A stretch of DNA of 64,000 bases from Laceyella putida (GTDB taxonomy: Bacteria > Bacillota > Bacilli > Thermoactinomycetales > Thermoactinomycetaceae), in assembly GCF_042665195.1 (NCBI RefSeq), contig NZ_JBHTBW010000062.1:1-64000 (forward strand). Direction: 5' to 3'. The position numbers were made by a program, and so were the translations under genes. The notes beneath the pieces are model-generated. The model was not told the origin of the DNA, searched no databases, and saw only the letters and a list, made by a program, of their open reading frames with translations. Of the stretch, positions 16,052 to 24,493 are shown in pieces; position 1 is the stretch's first letter; the number at the start of each line of letters is the position of its first letter.

Positions 16052-17347
16052 CTATTTCTTTGATCCGATGTGGTTCGCGGTGGCCGCCTGTTTGAGGGCG
16101 GTTAAAGCGGAAGGCACATCGCCTTGGGCGACGAAGGTATGGATCAACTGGTTACACTGGGCCACAAATCCTTGGGGAGCCGCCGACCCATGCGCGAGGC
16201 TGGGAGTGATGAAGTCTTTTTTAAAGTCTTCGATGGTTGTTTTGCCATATTCGTCATATTTGTTCACATCCGCATCAAGCCGGGCCGGAATGGAACCTTT
16301 GATGGGATTAAACGCATCCTGGGCTTCTGCCGAACCAATCACTTCAAGGAATTTTTTCGTGGCAAGAGGATGTTTTGCCCCTTTTGGCAAACCAAACGTA
16401 TCGGTGACGGCGATAAAAATCCCCTTCGTATTGGGGGCGGGGGCAAATCCAAAGTCTTGGTTCAGTTTCAGTTCCAGATCATTGGATAAATAACCTTTCG
16501 CCCAATCGCCCATCACCGTCATGGCGGCTTCCCCTTTGCCCACCATCTGCACGGAGTCCTGCCAATTGTGGTTGGCGTGGTCTTGATTGACGTAAGTCAA
16601 CATCTTTTTATATGTGTCAAAGGCCAGTTTGATCCGGGGATCGTCAAAATGGACATGGCCACTCCATAACTTGTTGTAATCGATGGGCCCAAGGGTTCCA
16701 GCTAAAACGCTTTCAAACAAATGGGTGGCGGCCCAAGGCTCTTTATCTCCCAAGGCGAGTGGCGTAATGCCTTTCGCTTTGAGCGTGTCGGCTGCCTTGA
16801 AGAAGTCGTCAAAGGTGGCTGGCGGCTTGAGGCCGTATTGGTCAAAAACTTTCTTGTTGTACCAAAGCACGTTGCTGCGGTGAACATTGACGGGAATGGA
16901 GTAGATTTTGCCGTCTTTGCTTACCATTTGGACGAGTGAAGCCGGGAATTTGTCCATCCAGCCTTGTTGTGTGAAGAGATCATTGAGAGGTTCCATCTTG
17001 CCAGCGGCCACCCATTGTTCATTCAGTTCAGCTCCACCATGGACTTGGAAGGTATCGGGTGGCTTGTTTTTTTGGATGCGGGTGGCTAACACGGTTTTGA
17101 AATTGGTTCCAGCGCCGCCAGCGGCTGCCGCATTGACCACTGCGATGTCGGGATGCTTCTCTGTAAACACCTTTAACAGTGCTTGCAAGCCCGCTTCTTC
17201 CCCCGCGCCTGTCCACCAGCTGAATATTTCAAGCTGGTTTGCCTGCTTGGGATCGGATGGCTCAGAGATGGCAGAAGATTGGCTGCAAGCGGTTAAAACC
17301 AACATGAGGGCAAACAGAAGAGCGAGTGTTGACCATTCCTTACGCAA
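16052..17347 (-). CDS. Sugar-type ABC transporter solute-binding lipoprotein
   Basis: 431 residues, extracellular solute-binding protein family 1. The signal peptide ends in a lipobox (LMLVLTAC), so the mature protein is anchored by its Cys. Family features: IEIFSWWTG-like strand, a central W-Y-N-K block (NVLWYNKKVFDQYGL) and AMTVMGDWAKGYL. TTG 17347 has AAGGAGGG upstream and gives a proper signal peptide; the longer open frame to 17509 has no signal and is rejected. The permease and ATPase genes normally next to it are missing, so it must use partners elsewhere. The likely ligand is a monosaccharide such as glucose, inferred from resemblance only. Confidence 0.9.
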   Translation of the reverse strand: MRKEWSTLALLFALMLVLTACSQSSAISEPSDPKQANQLEIFSWWTGAGEEAGLQALLKVFTEKHPDIAVVNAAAAGGAGTNFKTVLATRIQKNKPPDTFQVHGGAELNEQWVAAGKMEPLNDLFTQQGWMDKFPASLVQMVSKDGKIYSIPVNVHRSNVLWYNKKVFDQYGLKPPATFDDFFKAADTLKAKGITPLALGDKEPWAATHLFESVLAGTLGPIDYNKLWSGHVHFDDPRIKLAFDTYKKMLTYVNQDHANHNWQDSVQMVGKGEAAMTVMGDWAKGYLSNDLELKLNQDFGFAPAPNTKGIFIAVTDTFGLPKGAKHPLATKKFLEVIGSAEAQDAFNPIKGSIPARLDADVNKYDEYGKTTIEDFKKDFITPSLAHGSAAPQGFVAQCNQLIHTFVAQGDVPSALTALKQAATANHIGSKK

Positions 17348-17477
17348 ATGAGTACCCTCCTTGTCGTTCGGTATTAAGTAAATGGTATATGGACAAGAAC
17401 TAATGTTATTATCTAATATTTTCGAATAGAAGTACATAGTATTATTTAAAACAAGGATGGAAGCGTCGTGTTCCATC

Positions 17478-18254
17478 CTAGAGGCGTTGCTTTTGATTGA
17501 AATGGACAAAGCGGCTCACCCATGCGCGTGGCAGAAAACGGCAGAGAAAGACAAAGGTTCGGTAGGGGAAGCCTGGGATGACGATGGTTTTCCCTTTCAT
17601 CATGCCGGCGTAGCCCGCTTGCGCGACATGGCGGACATCCAATGAACTTTTCTCGACATGGGGGGGATTGTTCATATTGGCACGGTGTTTGAAAGCCGTA
17701 TTGGTCGGGCCCGGACACAAGGCAGTTACCGTTACGCCCGTTCCCCGCAATTCTTGTTGCAAGGCTTCGGAAAAAGACAACACATACGCTTTTGTCGCAT
17801 AATACACGGACATGAGCGGGCCGGGCATGAAAGAGGCCAGGGAAGCCACTTGCAGGATGCGGCCAGACCGGCGCTCCACCATGTGTGGCAAGAAGCGTTT
17901 GGTCAGCTGTGTCAAGGCGGTCACATTGACTGCGATCATATCGGTTTCTGTGGCCAACTCGGTATCGACAAAAGAGCCCAACAAACCGAATCCCGCATTA
18001 TTGACCAGATAATCAATCGGCCACTGTTCCGTTTGGCAGATGTGATAAATCTCATCCGCCGCTTGGGGATGACCCAGATCTTTGACGATGATGTTGGCTT
18101 GGATGCCATGGCGTGTGATTAATGTTTGCGCCAACGCCTCCAGTTTGGCTCGGTTGCGCGCAACCAGGATCACATCATGCCCCGCCGCGGCAAACAAATG
18201 AGCCAGCTCTTTCCCGATTCCCTCAGATGCTCCGGTAATCAAAGCCATACCCAT
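17478..18254 (-). CDS. Short-chain dehydrogenase/reductase
   Basis: 258 residues: NAD(P)-binding TGASEGIGKE at the N-terminus, NNAG near 88, catalytic Ser in QVASLAS and YATKAY. The closest recognised type is the YqjQ/DltE-like group, whose substrate is unknown. The open frame begins earlier, but ATG 18254 has GGAGGAACC at the right distance and starts just before the nucleotide-binding strand. Confidence 0.9.
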   Translation of the reverse strand: MGMALITGASEGIGKELAHLFAAAGHDVILVARNRAKLEALAQTLITRHGIQANIIVKDLGHPQAADEIYHICQTEQWPIDYLVNNAGFGLLGSFVDTELATETDMIAVNVTALTQLTKRFLPHMVERRSGRILQVASLASFMPGPLMSVYYATKAYVLSFSEALQQELRGTGVTVTALCPGPTNTAFKHRANMNNPPHVEKSSLDVRHVAQAGYAGMMKGKTIVIPGFPYRTFVFLCRFLPRAWVSRFVHFNQKQRL

Positions 18255-18496
18255 AACTGGTTCCTCCGTTGGATGGATTCTCTTTTTCTTTTTCGATTCT
18301 ATCACAAACCATGCTGAAACAACTCGGATCCATCCAGAGCAGGGACCTTCGTTGTGGTTGATGTTTGACGGGAATCAAGGCGCCCCTTCCTGATCCGTTT
18401 ATCTTGCATTTTTTTACAAAAAATACCAATTTCCACTTGAAGCGGCAATTGTCAGAATGTTATTATTATGACAAGTAGCGTAAAGGGGGAAACGTA

Positions 18497-18682
18497 ATGA
18501 CAGGTTTATTATTCAAACCATTGGTTATTGCGTTTGGGGGTCGCGGTGGGGGACAGAAGAAAAAAGTCGACATTTGCCCGCATTGCCACGTGCCGGGAGG
18601 GCAGGTGGAAAAAGTGGAAGAACAGTGGTTGTGCCATGTATGTGAGAGTGTGATGAGTGAAGAGGAATTGGATTTCATTTAA
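18497..18682 (+). CDS. Small zinc-ribbon protein
   Basis: 61 residues with two CxxC pairs (CPHC and CHVC, 19 residues between them) that would bind one zinc, and a Gly-rich basic N-terminal segment. AAAGGGGGAAAC precedes the ATG. No homologue recognised; a nucleic-acid or protein-binding role is only a guess. From 18683 to 18930 I see no gene. Confidence 0.65.
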   Translation: MTGLLFKPLVIAFGGRGGGQKKKVDICPHCHVPGGQVEKVEEQWLCHVCESVMSEEELDFI

Positions 18683-18930
18683 CTTGAAAGAATGGATCGC
18701 AAAGGTCCTTTTTCTGCATAGACATTTCCAAAAACACGGAAGGGAAAAGCATCCGTTTGCGAATTAATCAGGGGGGAGGTGATCCCCCTCTTGTTGCTTT
18801 TCATTCAAGTGGTCCACAGACCTTGAGATGCGTTCAAATATCGAAAGGGGTGACGTCTCCCATCCGTTGCCTAAGAATAGAATCATTTCAGTCTGCGATG
18901 CTTGAGCCAGGGGCAGCCTCACGCCTCCCA

Positions 18931-18973
18931 TGACAAAACCCCCTTCACTTGCTTGGTGAAGGGGGTTTTGTCA
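18931..18973. terminator. Perfect 18-bp inverted repeat terminator
   Basis: 18931-18948 is the exact inverted copy of 18956-18973 (TGACAAAACCCCCTTCAC and its complement) with a 7-base loop. It includes the stop codon of the minus-strand gene at 18971 and lies after the plus-strand zinc-ribbon gene. Confidence 0.85.
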
Positions 18974-19270
18974 ACTCCAGGTGTTACGGCTTCGCCCATC
19001 TTGTTTGGCATCCAACTCACGCGCAAGAAGGGTGGCTTCTTCCTGTTCAGCCCGTTCCAGGCGCTGTTCGGCTTGAATGAGGTCATGGGTATAGTCGCGG
19101 AGTTTGCGTTCCCAACGCAATTGCTCCTGCCGGTGGTATCGTTCGATATTGGACTCACCGTGACGATGGGCGCGTTGCATTTCGTCCTGATGAAAGTAGA
19201 TCTGCCGTTCGCATTCTTGGATGTCCCGTTTAATGTGCAGAATTTCTTGTTCAAAGCGGTAAACGGACAT
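18971..19270 (-). CDS. Small charged coiled-coil protein
   Basis: 99 residues, about half of them Glu, Arg, Gln or Lys, with heptad-like spacing through most of the length (EILHIKRDIQECERQI ... LIQAEQRLERAEQEEATL). No family recognised. Its ATG at 19270 directly follows the stop of the gene upstream, so the two form one operon ending in the strong terminator at 18931. Confidence 0.7.
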   Translation of the reverse strand: MSVYRFEQEILHIKRDIQECERQIYFHQDEMQRAHRHGESNIERYHRQEQLRWERKLRDYTHDLIQAEQRLERAEQEEATLLARELDAKQDGRSRNTWS

Positions 19271-19271
19271 A

Positions 19272-19679
19272 CTAAACCTCTTCTAATTTGGAATAGGTAA
19301 AGACGGTTTCCTGTCGTTTGGCAATAAACATGCCACCGTATGTATGTTCATGGATCTCATCAAAGGTGAAGCTTGTCAACACTTCAAACCGGGTGACATG
19401 GTCTTTGGTCCAACAATCCAAGCGAAAGATTTCCCCTCGTTGCCAAAGGTTCAATAAGTCCCATCTGGTGTAGAGATAGATCAGGCTAGTCGCATCCGGC
19501 CTTTTTTTGCTGATGATGAAGAGGCCTTTATCGGTCATTTCCCCGATGCTGAAGGCGTCAAACTCCACCAGCACTTCATAGGGACTAGCATGATCCTCGG
19601 TCCAAGCCGGGATCGCCGATTCTTGGGTATTCCAGCTTTTCCAGTAGTCCCAGGTGGTGAATAAGAGAAGTTTGTTCAT
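19272..19679 (-). CDS. Unknown protein made of two repeats of a ~57-residue domain
   Basis: 135 residues. Two halves align with each other: LLFTTWDYWKSWN ... WTEDHASPYEVLVEFDAF ... GLFIISKKR, then IYLYTRWDLLNLWQ ... WTKDHVTRFEVLTSFTF ... GMFIAKRQ. The conserved core is W-D-x-x-x-x-W, then W-T-(E/K)-D-H, (Y/F)-E-V-L and an aromatic strand. No known domain recognised. ATG 19679 is chosen because GGGGAGA precedes it, though spacing is short; ATG 19697 is the alternative. Cotranscribed with the coiled-coil gene. Confidence 0.7.
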   Translation of the reverse strand: MNKLLLFTTWDYWKSWNTQESAIPAWTEDHASPYEVLVEFDAFSIGEMTDKGLFIISKKRPDATSLIYLYTRWDLLNLWQRGEIFRLDCWTKDHVTRFEVLTSFTFDEIHEHTYGGMFIAKRQETVFTYSKLEEV

Positions 19680-19818
19680 GTCTCCCCGTCCTATCATTGG
19701 ATGGATATGTCTCTATACCTATTTTAAGTGATATCGTCCAAATTATTCAATTTATTTTGTACAAATAAGGAATCCGCTACAATGTAATTGGGGGAAGCAA
19801 GCGAAGGAGAGGGATGGA

Positions 19819-19977
19819 ATGGAGCGAAGATTTTTAACTTGGTCGATGGTGGTTTTGCTAATATTGCTCGTTTTGGTTATGAAGTTGTTGCGCATGGGCG
19901 CATTCTTGTTTCTTACTCTCATCTTGATGATCGGGGGCTTATGGGGAATCCGGCGTTTGTTGGCCAAAAGGAAATGA
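19819..19977 (+). CDS. 52-residue membrane protein
   Basis: Short ORF beginning MERRFLTWSMVV with two hydrophobic helices (about 8-22 and 27-43) and a basic end (RRLLAKRK). AAGGAGA is 8 bases before ATG 19819. A TACAAT -10 with an upstream TTGTAC lies at 19757-19783. Function unknown; the positive termini suggest both ends lie in the cytoplasm. Confidence 0.6.
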   Translation: MERRFLTWSMVVLLILLVLVMKLLRMGAFLFLTLILMIGGLWGIRRLLAKRK

Positions 19978-20079
19978 CCGGCGGTTCTATTTGTTAATTT
20001 AAATGTTTATAAAGTTTGTTTTTGTGGTATCACTGCAAGTGTAAAACGGTTCCCGATAGGGAGAAAGGGAGTGGAAAGG

Positions 20080-20862
20080 ATGGAGGCCCATGCTTATTTA
20101 GAGCGGATTGGCGTAGGGAAGGCCGGCTTGCCCATCGATGCTTCCGGTTTGGCTTTGCTGCAGGCTCAGCACTTGTTGACGGTTCCTTTTGAAAACTTGG
20201 ATATCCACTGGGGGTGTCCGATTCGCTTGGAATTGTCCCAGCTTTACCGCAAGGTGGTCATCAACCGACGAGGGGGTTTTTGCTTTGAGTTAAATGGTCT
20301 CTTTGCGTGGTTGTTGCAAGAATTGGGTTTTAGGGTGACGTTATTGGCGGCCAGTGTGTTTAAGCCAGATGGAACCTTGCCGCCGCGGCCGGATCATCTC
20401 ACTTTATTGGTTTCATTAGATCAGCCTTATCTGGTTGATGTGGGGTTTGGGGATTCTTTTCGGCAACCGCTTCCTTTGACTGGGGAGGAAAGGCGCGATG
20501 TGAGTGGAACGTATCGCATTGTGAAACAGGAGGAAGGCCGCTTTTTGTTGCAACACAAAGGGGAGGGGGGATGGAAAGCGAAATTTCTCTTCACCTTGGC
20601 GCCGAGAGTCTTGTCCGATTTTACCGAGGTGTGCGAAGAGTTGCAAACCTCGCCTGACTCCATATTTAAGCAGAAGAGGATCTGCACGATCGCGACGGTG
20701 AATGGGCGCGTGACGTTGTCGGATGAGTGTTTGGCGGTGACGGAAGAAGGGATCAAGCGGAAGAAATTGCTGACGTCGGAAAGGGAACGAACCCAACTCT
20801 TGTATAGACATTTTGGTCTGGTTTGTCCTAATGATGAAAAAAATGATAAAACAGGAAGTTGA
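20080..20862 (+). CDS. nat: Arylamine N-acetyltransferase
   Basis: Transfers acetyl from acetyl-CoA to arylamines or hydrazines. The Cys-His-Asp triad is visible: Cys68 in RRGGFCFELNG, His106 in DHLTLLV and Asp120 in YLVDVGFGDSF. About 260 residues. ATG 20080 is preferred to GTG 20071, which sits in the ribosome binding site. It lies 1 kb before a kyn operon producing the arylamine anthranilate, which could be a substrate. Confidence 0.93.
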   Translation: MEAHAYLERIGVGKAGLPIDASGLALLQAQHLLTVPFENLDIHWGCPIRLELSQLYRKVVINRRGGFCFELNGLFAWLLQELGFRVTLLAASVFKPDGTLPPRPDHLTLLVSLDQPYLVDVGFGDSFRQPLPLTGEERRDVSGTYRIVKQEEGRFLLQHKGEGGWKAKFLFTLAPRVLSDFTEVCEELQTSPDSIFKQKRICTIATVNGRVTLSDECLAVTEEGIKRKKLLTSERERTQLLYRHFGLVCPNDEKNDKTGS

Positions 20863-20871
20863 AGTGATACT

Positions 20872-21366
20872 GTGTGGAGGAAGGAAGCGTATCTTTTACG
20901 CAGGTTGTTTGTGGCAGATGTGGAGATCCCCTTTTTGTTCGCGCAATTGATTTATGACTACAAGGAACGGTCGGGACATATTGAAGTGTTATTGGATGAA
21001 GTGACGGATCGGACCCAAACGGTGTTGCAACAGCAAGAGAAGTTCAAGTTGCCGGTCGCCTGCGTGACGCAAGAATTTTACCGGATCAGCGGCTCGGCCA
21101 GGTGCATGGAGATGTACGATAAGCGCTACCAGTTGCAATTTGCGCTGGATACGCCATTGGAGAAATCATCGTTTGCCCTGGCGGAGTTGGTAAAGCCTTA
21201 TGATATGGTGGCCGTTGAATTTGCGGGATCCGTTGTCCAAGGATACATCGTCAATTTTTCCGATGACGGGAACTTTTTGGCCTTGCGCGATCCCGACACT
21301 CTAAGGATTCAGCTCTTCCCCGTGGGGCAGTGCAAAATCACGCTCTTGGATTCGGGAATCAAGTGA
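20872..21366 (+). CDS. Hypothetical protein
   Basis: 164 residues, alpha/beta, soluble, no motif recognised. The start is uncertain: GTG 20872 has a weak ribosome binding site, while GGAGGAAGG at 20876 would suit a start nearer 20905. The gene follows nat by 9 bases and is probably in its transcript. An inverted repeat GAAGAAG/CTTCTTC at 21365-21384 overlaps its end. Confidence 0.55.
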   Translation: MWRKEAYLLRRLFVADVEIPFLFAQLIYDYKERSGHIEVLLDEVTDRTQTVLQQQEKFKLPVACVTQEFYRISGSARCMEMYDKRYQLQFALDTPLEKSSFALAELVKPYDMVAVEFAGSVVQGYIVNFSDDGNFLALRDPDTLRIQLFPVGQCKITLLDSGIK

Positions 21367-21403
21367 AGAAGGGCACCTCTTCTTCCAACAGGAGCCAGGA
21401 TAA

Positions 21404-21550
21404 TGACAAACCCAATAGGAGGGGGATTTTTGCCTGTACCCTGTGGGTGAAAGCGGAGTGACTGGGAGCTGTTAATCAAGCTTCGTTAAGAAGGAAGAAA
21501 TCGAGCACTTATTCAGCAAGCTCGCCTCTGTTTTAACAGGGGCTTTGTTG
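21404..21550 (+). ncRNA. Leader-like structured RNA element, copy B, upstream of kynA
   Basis: Shares ordered blocks with the element at 12264-12530: TGACAAACC (21404), AGGAGG then GATTTTTG, GAAAGCGGAGT, ACTGGGAGCTGTT, AAGGAAGAAA and TCAGCAAGCTC, then a hairpin CCTCTG/CAGGGG (21525-21542) with a weak T-rich tail. Copy B has an extra small hairpin (ACCC-TGT-GGGT, 21438-21447) and lacks ~110 bases between the last two blocks. Again AGGAGG is followed by TTG and a very short frame (six codons). CGAGC/GCTCG (21502-21524) can close the 3' part. It ends about 80 bases before the kynA start. Confidence 0.5.
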
Positions 21551-21631
21551 GCGTTTAACGCGTTATCGCGCTTCATGGAGGGAAAGTTGCCAATATTGTA
21601 AAATGGGGGAGAGTGTAGCGGAGAGAAGCTG

Positions 21632-22525
21632 GTGCAGAACGAAGAGCGAAGTGGAAGCAGAGAGATCGATGTGGGGGACAAGGATATGGCACACGACTGG
21701 CAGCATGGGTTGGATGAAGGCATTGTGACCGATTTTAAGGAACGGATGACCTACGGGGACTACCTGCAATTGGATCGGTTATTATCCAGTCAAACCCCTT
21801 TATCGCGCCACCATGACGAAATGCTGTTCATTATCATCCATCAAACGAGCGAGTTATGGATGAAGCTGCTCCTTCATGAGTTGAAGGCGGCGATCGAACG
21901 GATTGTGAAAGATGACTTATCCACCGCGTTTAAGATGTTGGCCCGCGTCTCAAAAATCCAAGCCCAAATCATCCAAGCTTGGGACGTGTTGGCAACCTTA
22001 ACGCCGGCGGAGTATATGGAGTTTCGTGATCAATTGGGCCAAGCGTCAGGATTTCAGTCTTTTCAATATCGGATGATTGAGTTTTATCTGGGCAACAAAA
22101 ATCCTCAACTTTTGCAAATATATGAGAAAGACCCCGAGTTGCTGAGCCAGTTAACCGAGGCCCTTCATGCTCCATCCCTATACGACGTGGCGATTGGGGC
22201 CTTGTCGCGGGCGGGCTTTCCGATCGACCGCGATATTTTGGAGCGGGATGTCAGCCGGCCATATCAAGCGCATCAGAGTGTCGAAGCGGCTTGGCTGACC
22301 GTATATGGGGATGTGAAACGATACTGGGATCTGTATGAGTTGGCCGAAAAGCTGATCGATATCGAAGACTGGCTCCAACAATGGCGGTTTCGCCACATGA
22401 AGACGGTGGAACGGATCATCGGCTTTAAGCGGGGAACCGGCGGATCATCGGGGGTTCCCTATCTAAAAGGGGTGATGGATCAACGGTTTTTCCCGGAATT
22501 ATGGGAAATTCGCACGCGATTTTAA
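21632..22525 (+). CDS. kynA: Tryptophan 2,3-dioxygenase
   Basis: Heme enzyme that opens the indole ring of L-tryptophan to give N-formylkynurenine. 297 residues with the family blocks FIIIHQTSELWMKLLLHEL, SGFQSFQYRMIEF, the heme-ligand region WRFRHMKTVERIIGFKRG and the substrate loop GTGGSSGVPYL. GTG 21632 with GGAGA about 8 bases before. First gene of kynA-kynU-kynB. Confidence 0.96.
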   Translation: MQNEERSGSREIDVGDKDMAHDWQHGLDEGIVTDFKERMTYGDYLQLDRLLSSQTPLSRHHDEMLFIIIHQTSELWMKLLLHELKAAIERIVKDDLSTAFKMLARVSKIQAQIIQAWDVLATLTPAEYMEFRDQLGQASGFQSFQYRMIEFYLGNKNPQLLQIYEKDPELLSQLTEALHAPSLYDVAIGALSRAGFPIDRDILERDVSRPYQAHQSVEAAWLTVYGDVKRYWDLYELAEKLIDIEDWLQQWRFRHMKTVERIIGFKRGTGGSSGVPYLKGVMDQRFFPELWEIRTRF

Positions 22526-22541
22526 TGAGTGGGGTGATGGC

Positions 22542-23822
22542 ATGCATAACAGTTTGCTCACGCGCGAATGGGCGGAGGAGATGGATCGGCAGGATGAGTT
22601 GGCCCGCTTCCGCCAAGAGTTTTATGTGCAAGAAGGCACCATTTATCTCAATGGCAATTCATTGGGGCTTATGTCCAAGCGTGCGGAAGCTTCTTTGTTC
22701 ACGCTGATGGAATCCTGGAAACACTATGGTATCGATGGCTGGACCCAAGGGAAGCGTCCATGGTTTTTCTTGGCGGAGCAATTGCGGGTAAGACTGGCCC
22801 CCCTCATTGGCGCCGAAGAGCATGAAGTGATTGTGACCGGCTCGACGACGGTGAATATCCACCAACTTGTCGCGACATTTTACCAACCGCAAGGAAACCG
22901 GACCAAAATCGTGGCGGATGCGCTTAATTTCCCTTCAGATATTTATGCGCTGCAAAGTCAATTGCGGCTCTCCGGCTTTGATCCCGACACCCATCTGATC
23001 CGAATTCCGAGCGCGGATGGGCGTTGTTTGGATGAAGGGGAGATCGCCCGCCATTTGACGGAAGAGGTGGCACTTGTTCTTTTGCCCACGGTGCTTTACG
23101 GAAGCGGCCAACGCCTGGACGTCGAGGGACTTACCAACCTGGCGCATGAGCGGGGGATTGTCGTGGGATGGGACGCCTGCCATTCCATCGGGGCGATGCC
23201 GCATCAATTTCACAAATGGGGAGTCGACTTCGCTGTTTGGTGTTCGTATAAGTATGTGAATGGGGGTCCCGGTGGCGTTGGGGGATTGTTTGTGCATGAG
23301 AAGCATTTGCCGGCCACGCCAGGCCTGGCGGGTTGGTTTGGCTCAGACAAACAGCGCCAGTTTGACATGACGCACACGTTTGTTCCGGCGGAAGATGCGG
23401 GGGCGTTTCAAATCGGCACACCCCATGTGCTGAGCATGGCGCCGCTGGTGGGTTCCCTCGAAATGTTTGGGGAAGCGGGGATCGAGCGAATCCGGGCCAA
23501 ATCCCTGCGACTCACCCAGTACTTAATGGATCTGGTGGATACGGAACTCGCGGGAATGGGATTTCAGATCGGCAATCCCCGTGCCGATGAGCAACGGGGA
23601 GGCCATGTCTCGCTGATTCATGAGGAGGCTGTTCGGATCTGCAAAGCGTTGAAAGGAGAGGGGGTTGTACCCGATTACCGGGCCCCGGATGTGATTCGTC
23701 TGGCGCCGGTGGCTTTGTACACCTCGTTTGTGGAGGTATGGGAAGCGATCAAACGGCTGAAACGGATCATGACGGACAAAATCTATGAACAATATTCCAA
23801 CGAGAGGGGAGTGGTCGCCTAA
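22542..23822 (+). CDS. kynU: Kynureninase
   Basis: PLP enzyme splitting kynurenine to anthranilate and alanine. 426 residues, full length. PLP lysine in WCSYKYVNGGPGG (about 230-240), upstream VGWDACHSIGA with the cofactor-binding Asp, and the substrate region YLNGNSLGL near residue 37. 16 bases after kynA and abutting kynB. Confidence 0.97.
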   Translation: MHNSLLTREWAEEMDRQDELARFRQEFYVQEGTIYLNGNSLGLMSKRAEASLFTLMESWKHYGIDGWTQGKRPWFFLAEQLRVRLAPLIGAEEHEVIVTGSTTVNIHQLVATFYQPQGNRTKIVADALNFPSDIYALQSQLRLSGFDPDTHLIRIPSADGRCLDEGEIARHLTEEVALVLLPTVLYGSGQRLDVEGLTNLAHERGIVVGWDACHSIGAMPHQFHKWGVDFAVWCSYKYVNGGPGGVGGLFVHEKHLPATPGLAGWFGSDKQRQFDMTHTFVPAEDAGAFQIGTPHVLSMAPLVGSLEMFGEAGIERIRAKSLRLTQYLMDLVDTELAGMGFQIGNPRADEQRGGHVSLIHEEAVRICKALKGEGVVPDYRAPDVIRLAPVALYTSFVEVWEAIKRLKRIMTDKIYEQYSNERGVVA

Positions 23823-24443
23823 ATGGACGTGTTCGACATCACGGCTCCCCTTGTCAGGGGCATGCCCGTATGGCCTGGAGATACCCCGTATCAGTTCAAC
23901 CTCCAATGGACCATCGACCAGAGCGGTTCAGTGAATGTTGGGCGGCTGACCTTAAGCACGCACACAGGCACGCATATCGATGCCCCTTATCATTTTGATG
24001 AAACGGGAAAAAAAGTGCACCAACTTGATTTGCGCACCTATATGGGTCCTGCAAGGGTCATCCATCTTCCGGGACGCACAACCATCAGCCAAGCGGATCT
24101 GCTCCCATATGGTTTGCGCGGCGTGGAGCGCTTGCTTATTCGCACGGACGCATGGCAAGGAAGGGAGGAATTTCCCCAAACGATCCCCCATTTGAGTCCT
24201 GATGCGGTTCCGCTGTTGCAGGAGATCGGGGTTCGTTTGCTGGGGGTCGATGTTCCTTCCATTGACCCGATTGACAGTAAAGAATTGGCGGCGCATCATG
24301 CTTTGCATCAACATGGGATCCATATTTTGGAGGGGATTGTGCTCAACCATGTCCCTGAGGGGGATTATGAACTCATTGCTTTGCCGTTGCCGATTGTGGA
24401 TGGGGATGGCAGTCCGGTTCGGGCGGTGCTCCGGGCAAAATAA
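23823..24443 (+). CDS. kynB: Kynurenine formamidase (arylformamidase)
   Basis: Metal-dependent cyclase-fold enzyme that hydrolyses N-formylkynurenine. 206 residues with the metal motif HTGTHIDAPYHF (about 44-56) and LGVDVPSIDP. The ATG directly follows the kynU stop, so it is translated by coupling. With kynA and kynU it completes tryptophan to anthranilate. Confidence 0.96.
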   Translation: MDVFDITAPLVRGMPVWPGDTPYQFNLQWTIDQSGSVNVGRLTLSTHTGTHIDAPYHFDETGKKVHQLDLRTYMGPARVIHLPGRTTISQADLLPYGLRGVERLLIRTDAWQGREEFPQTIPHLSPDAVPLLQEIGVRLLGVDVPSIDPIDSKELAAHHALHQHGIHILEGIVLNHVPEGDYELIALPLPIVDGDGSPVRAVLRAK

Positions 24444-24448
24444 GGGTA

Positions 24449-24493
24449 AAAGAAGCGGAACGCCTTGGTGCCAAGGGTTCCGCTTCTTTTTAC
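24449..24493. terminator. Bidirectional terminator after kynB
   Basis: AGAAGCGGAAC plus CCTTGG (24451-24468) pairs with CCAAGG plus GTTCCGCTTCT (24471-24488), with A and T runs on either side; it serves kynB and the convergent dehydrogenase gene. Confidence 0.85.

Noticed and set aside
17348..17509. N-terminal extension of the solute-binding protein
   Set aside because: It would bury the lipoprotein signal peptide; TTG 17347 has a strong ribosome binding site.
21404..21550. T-box or TRAP-type regulation of kynA
   Set aside because: No TGGNACC antiterminator block, no stem I AGAGA motif and no series of (G/U)AG triplets spaced for TRAP.
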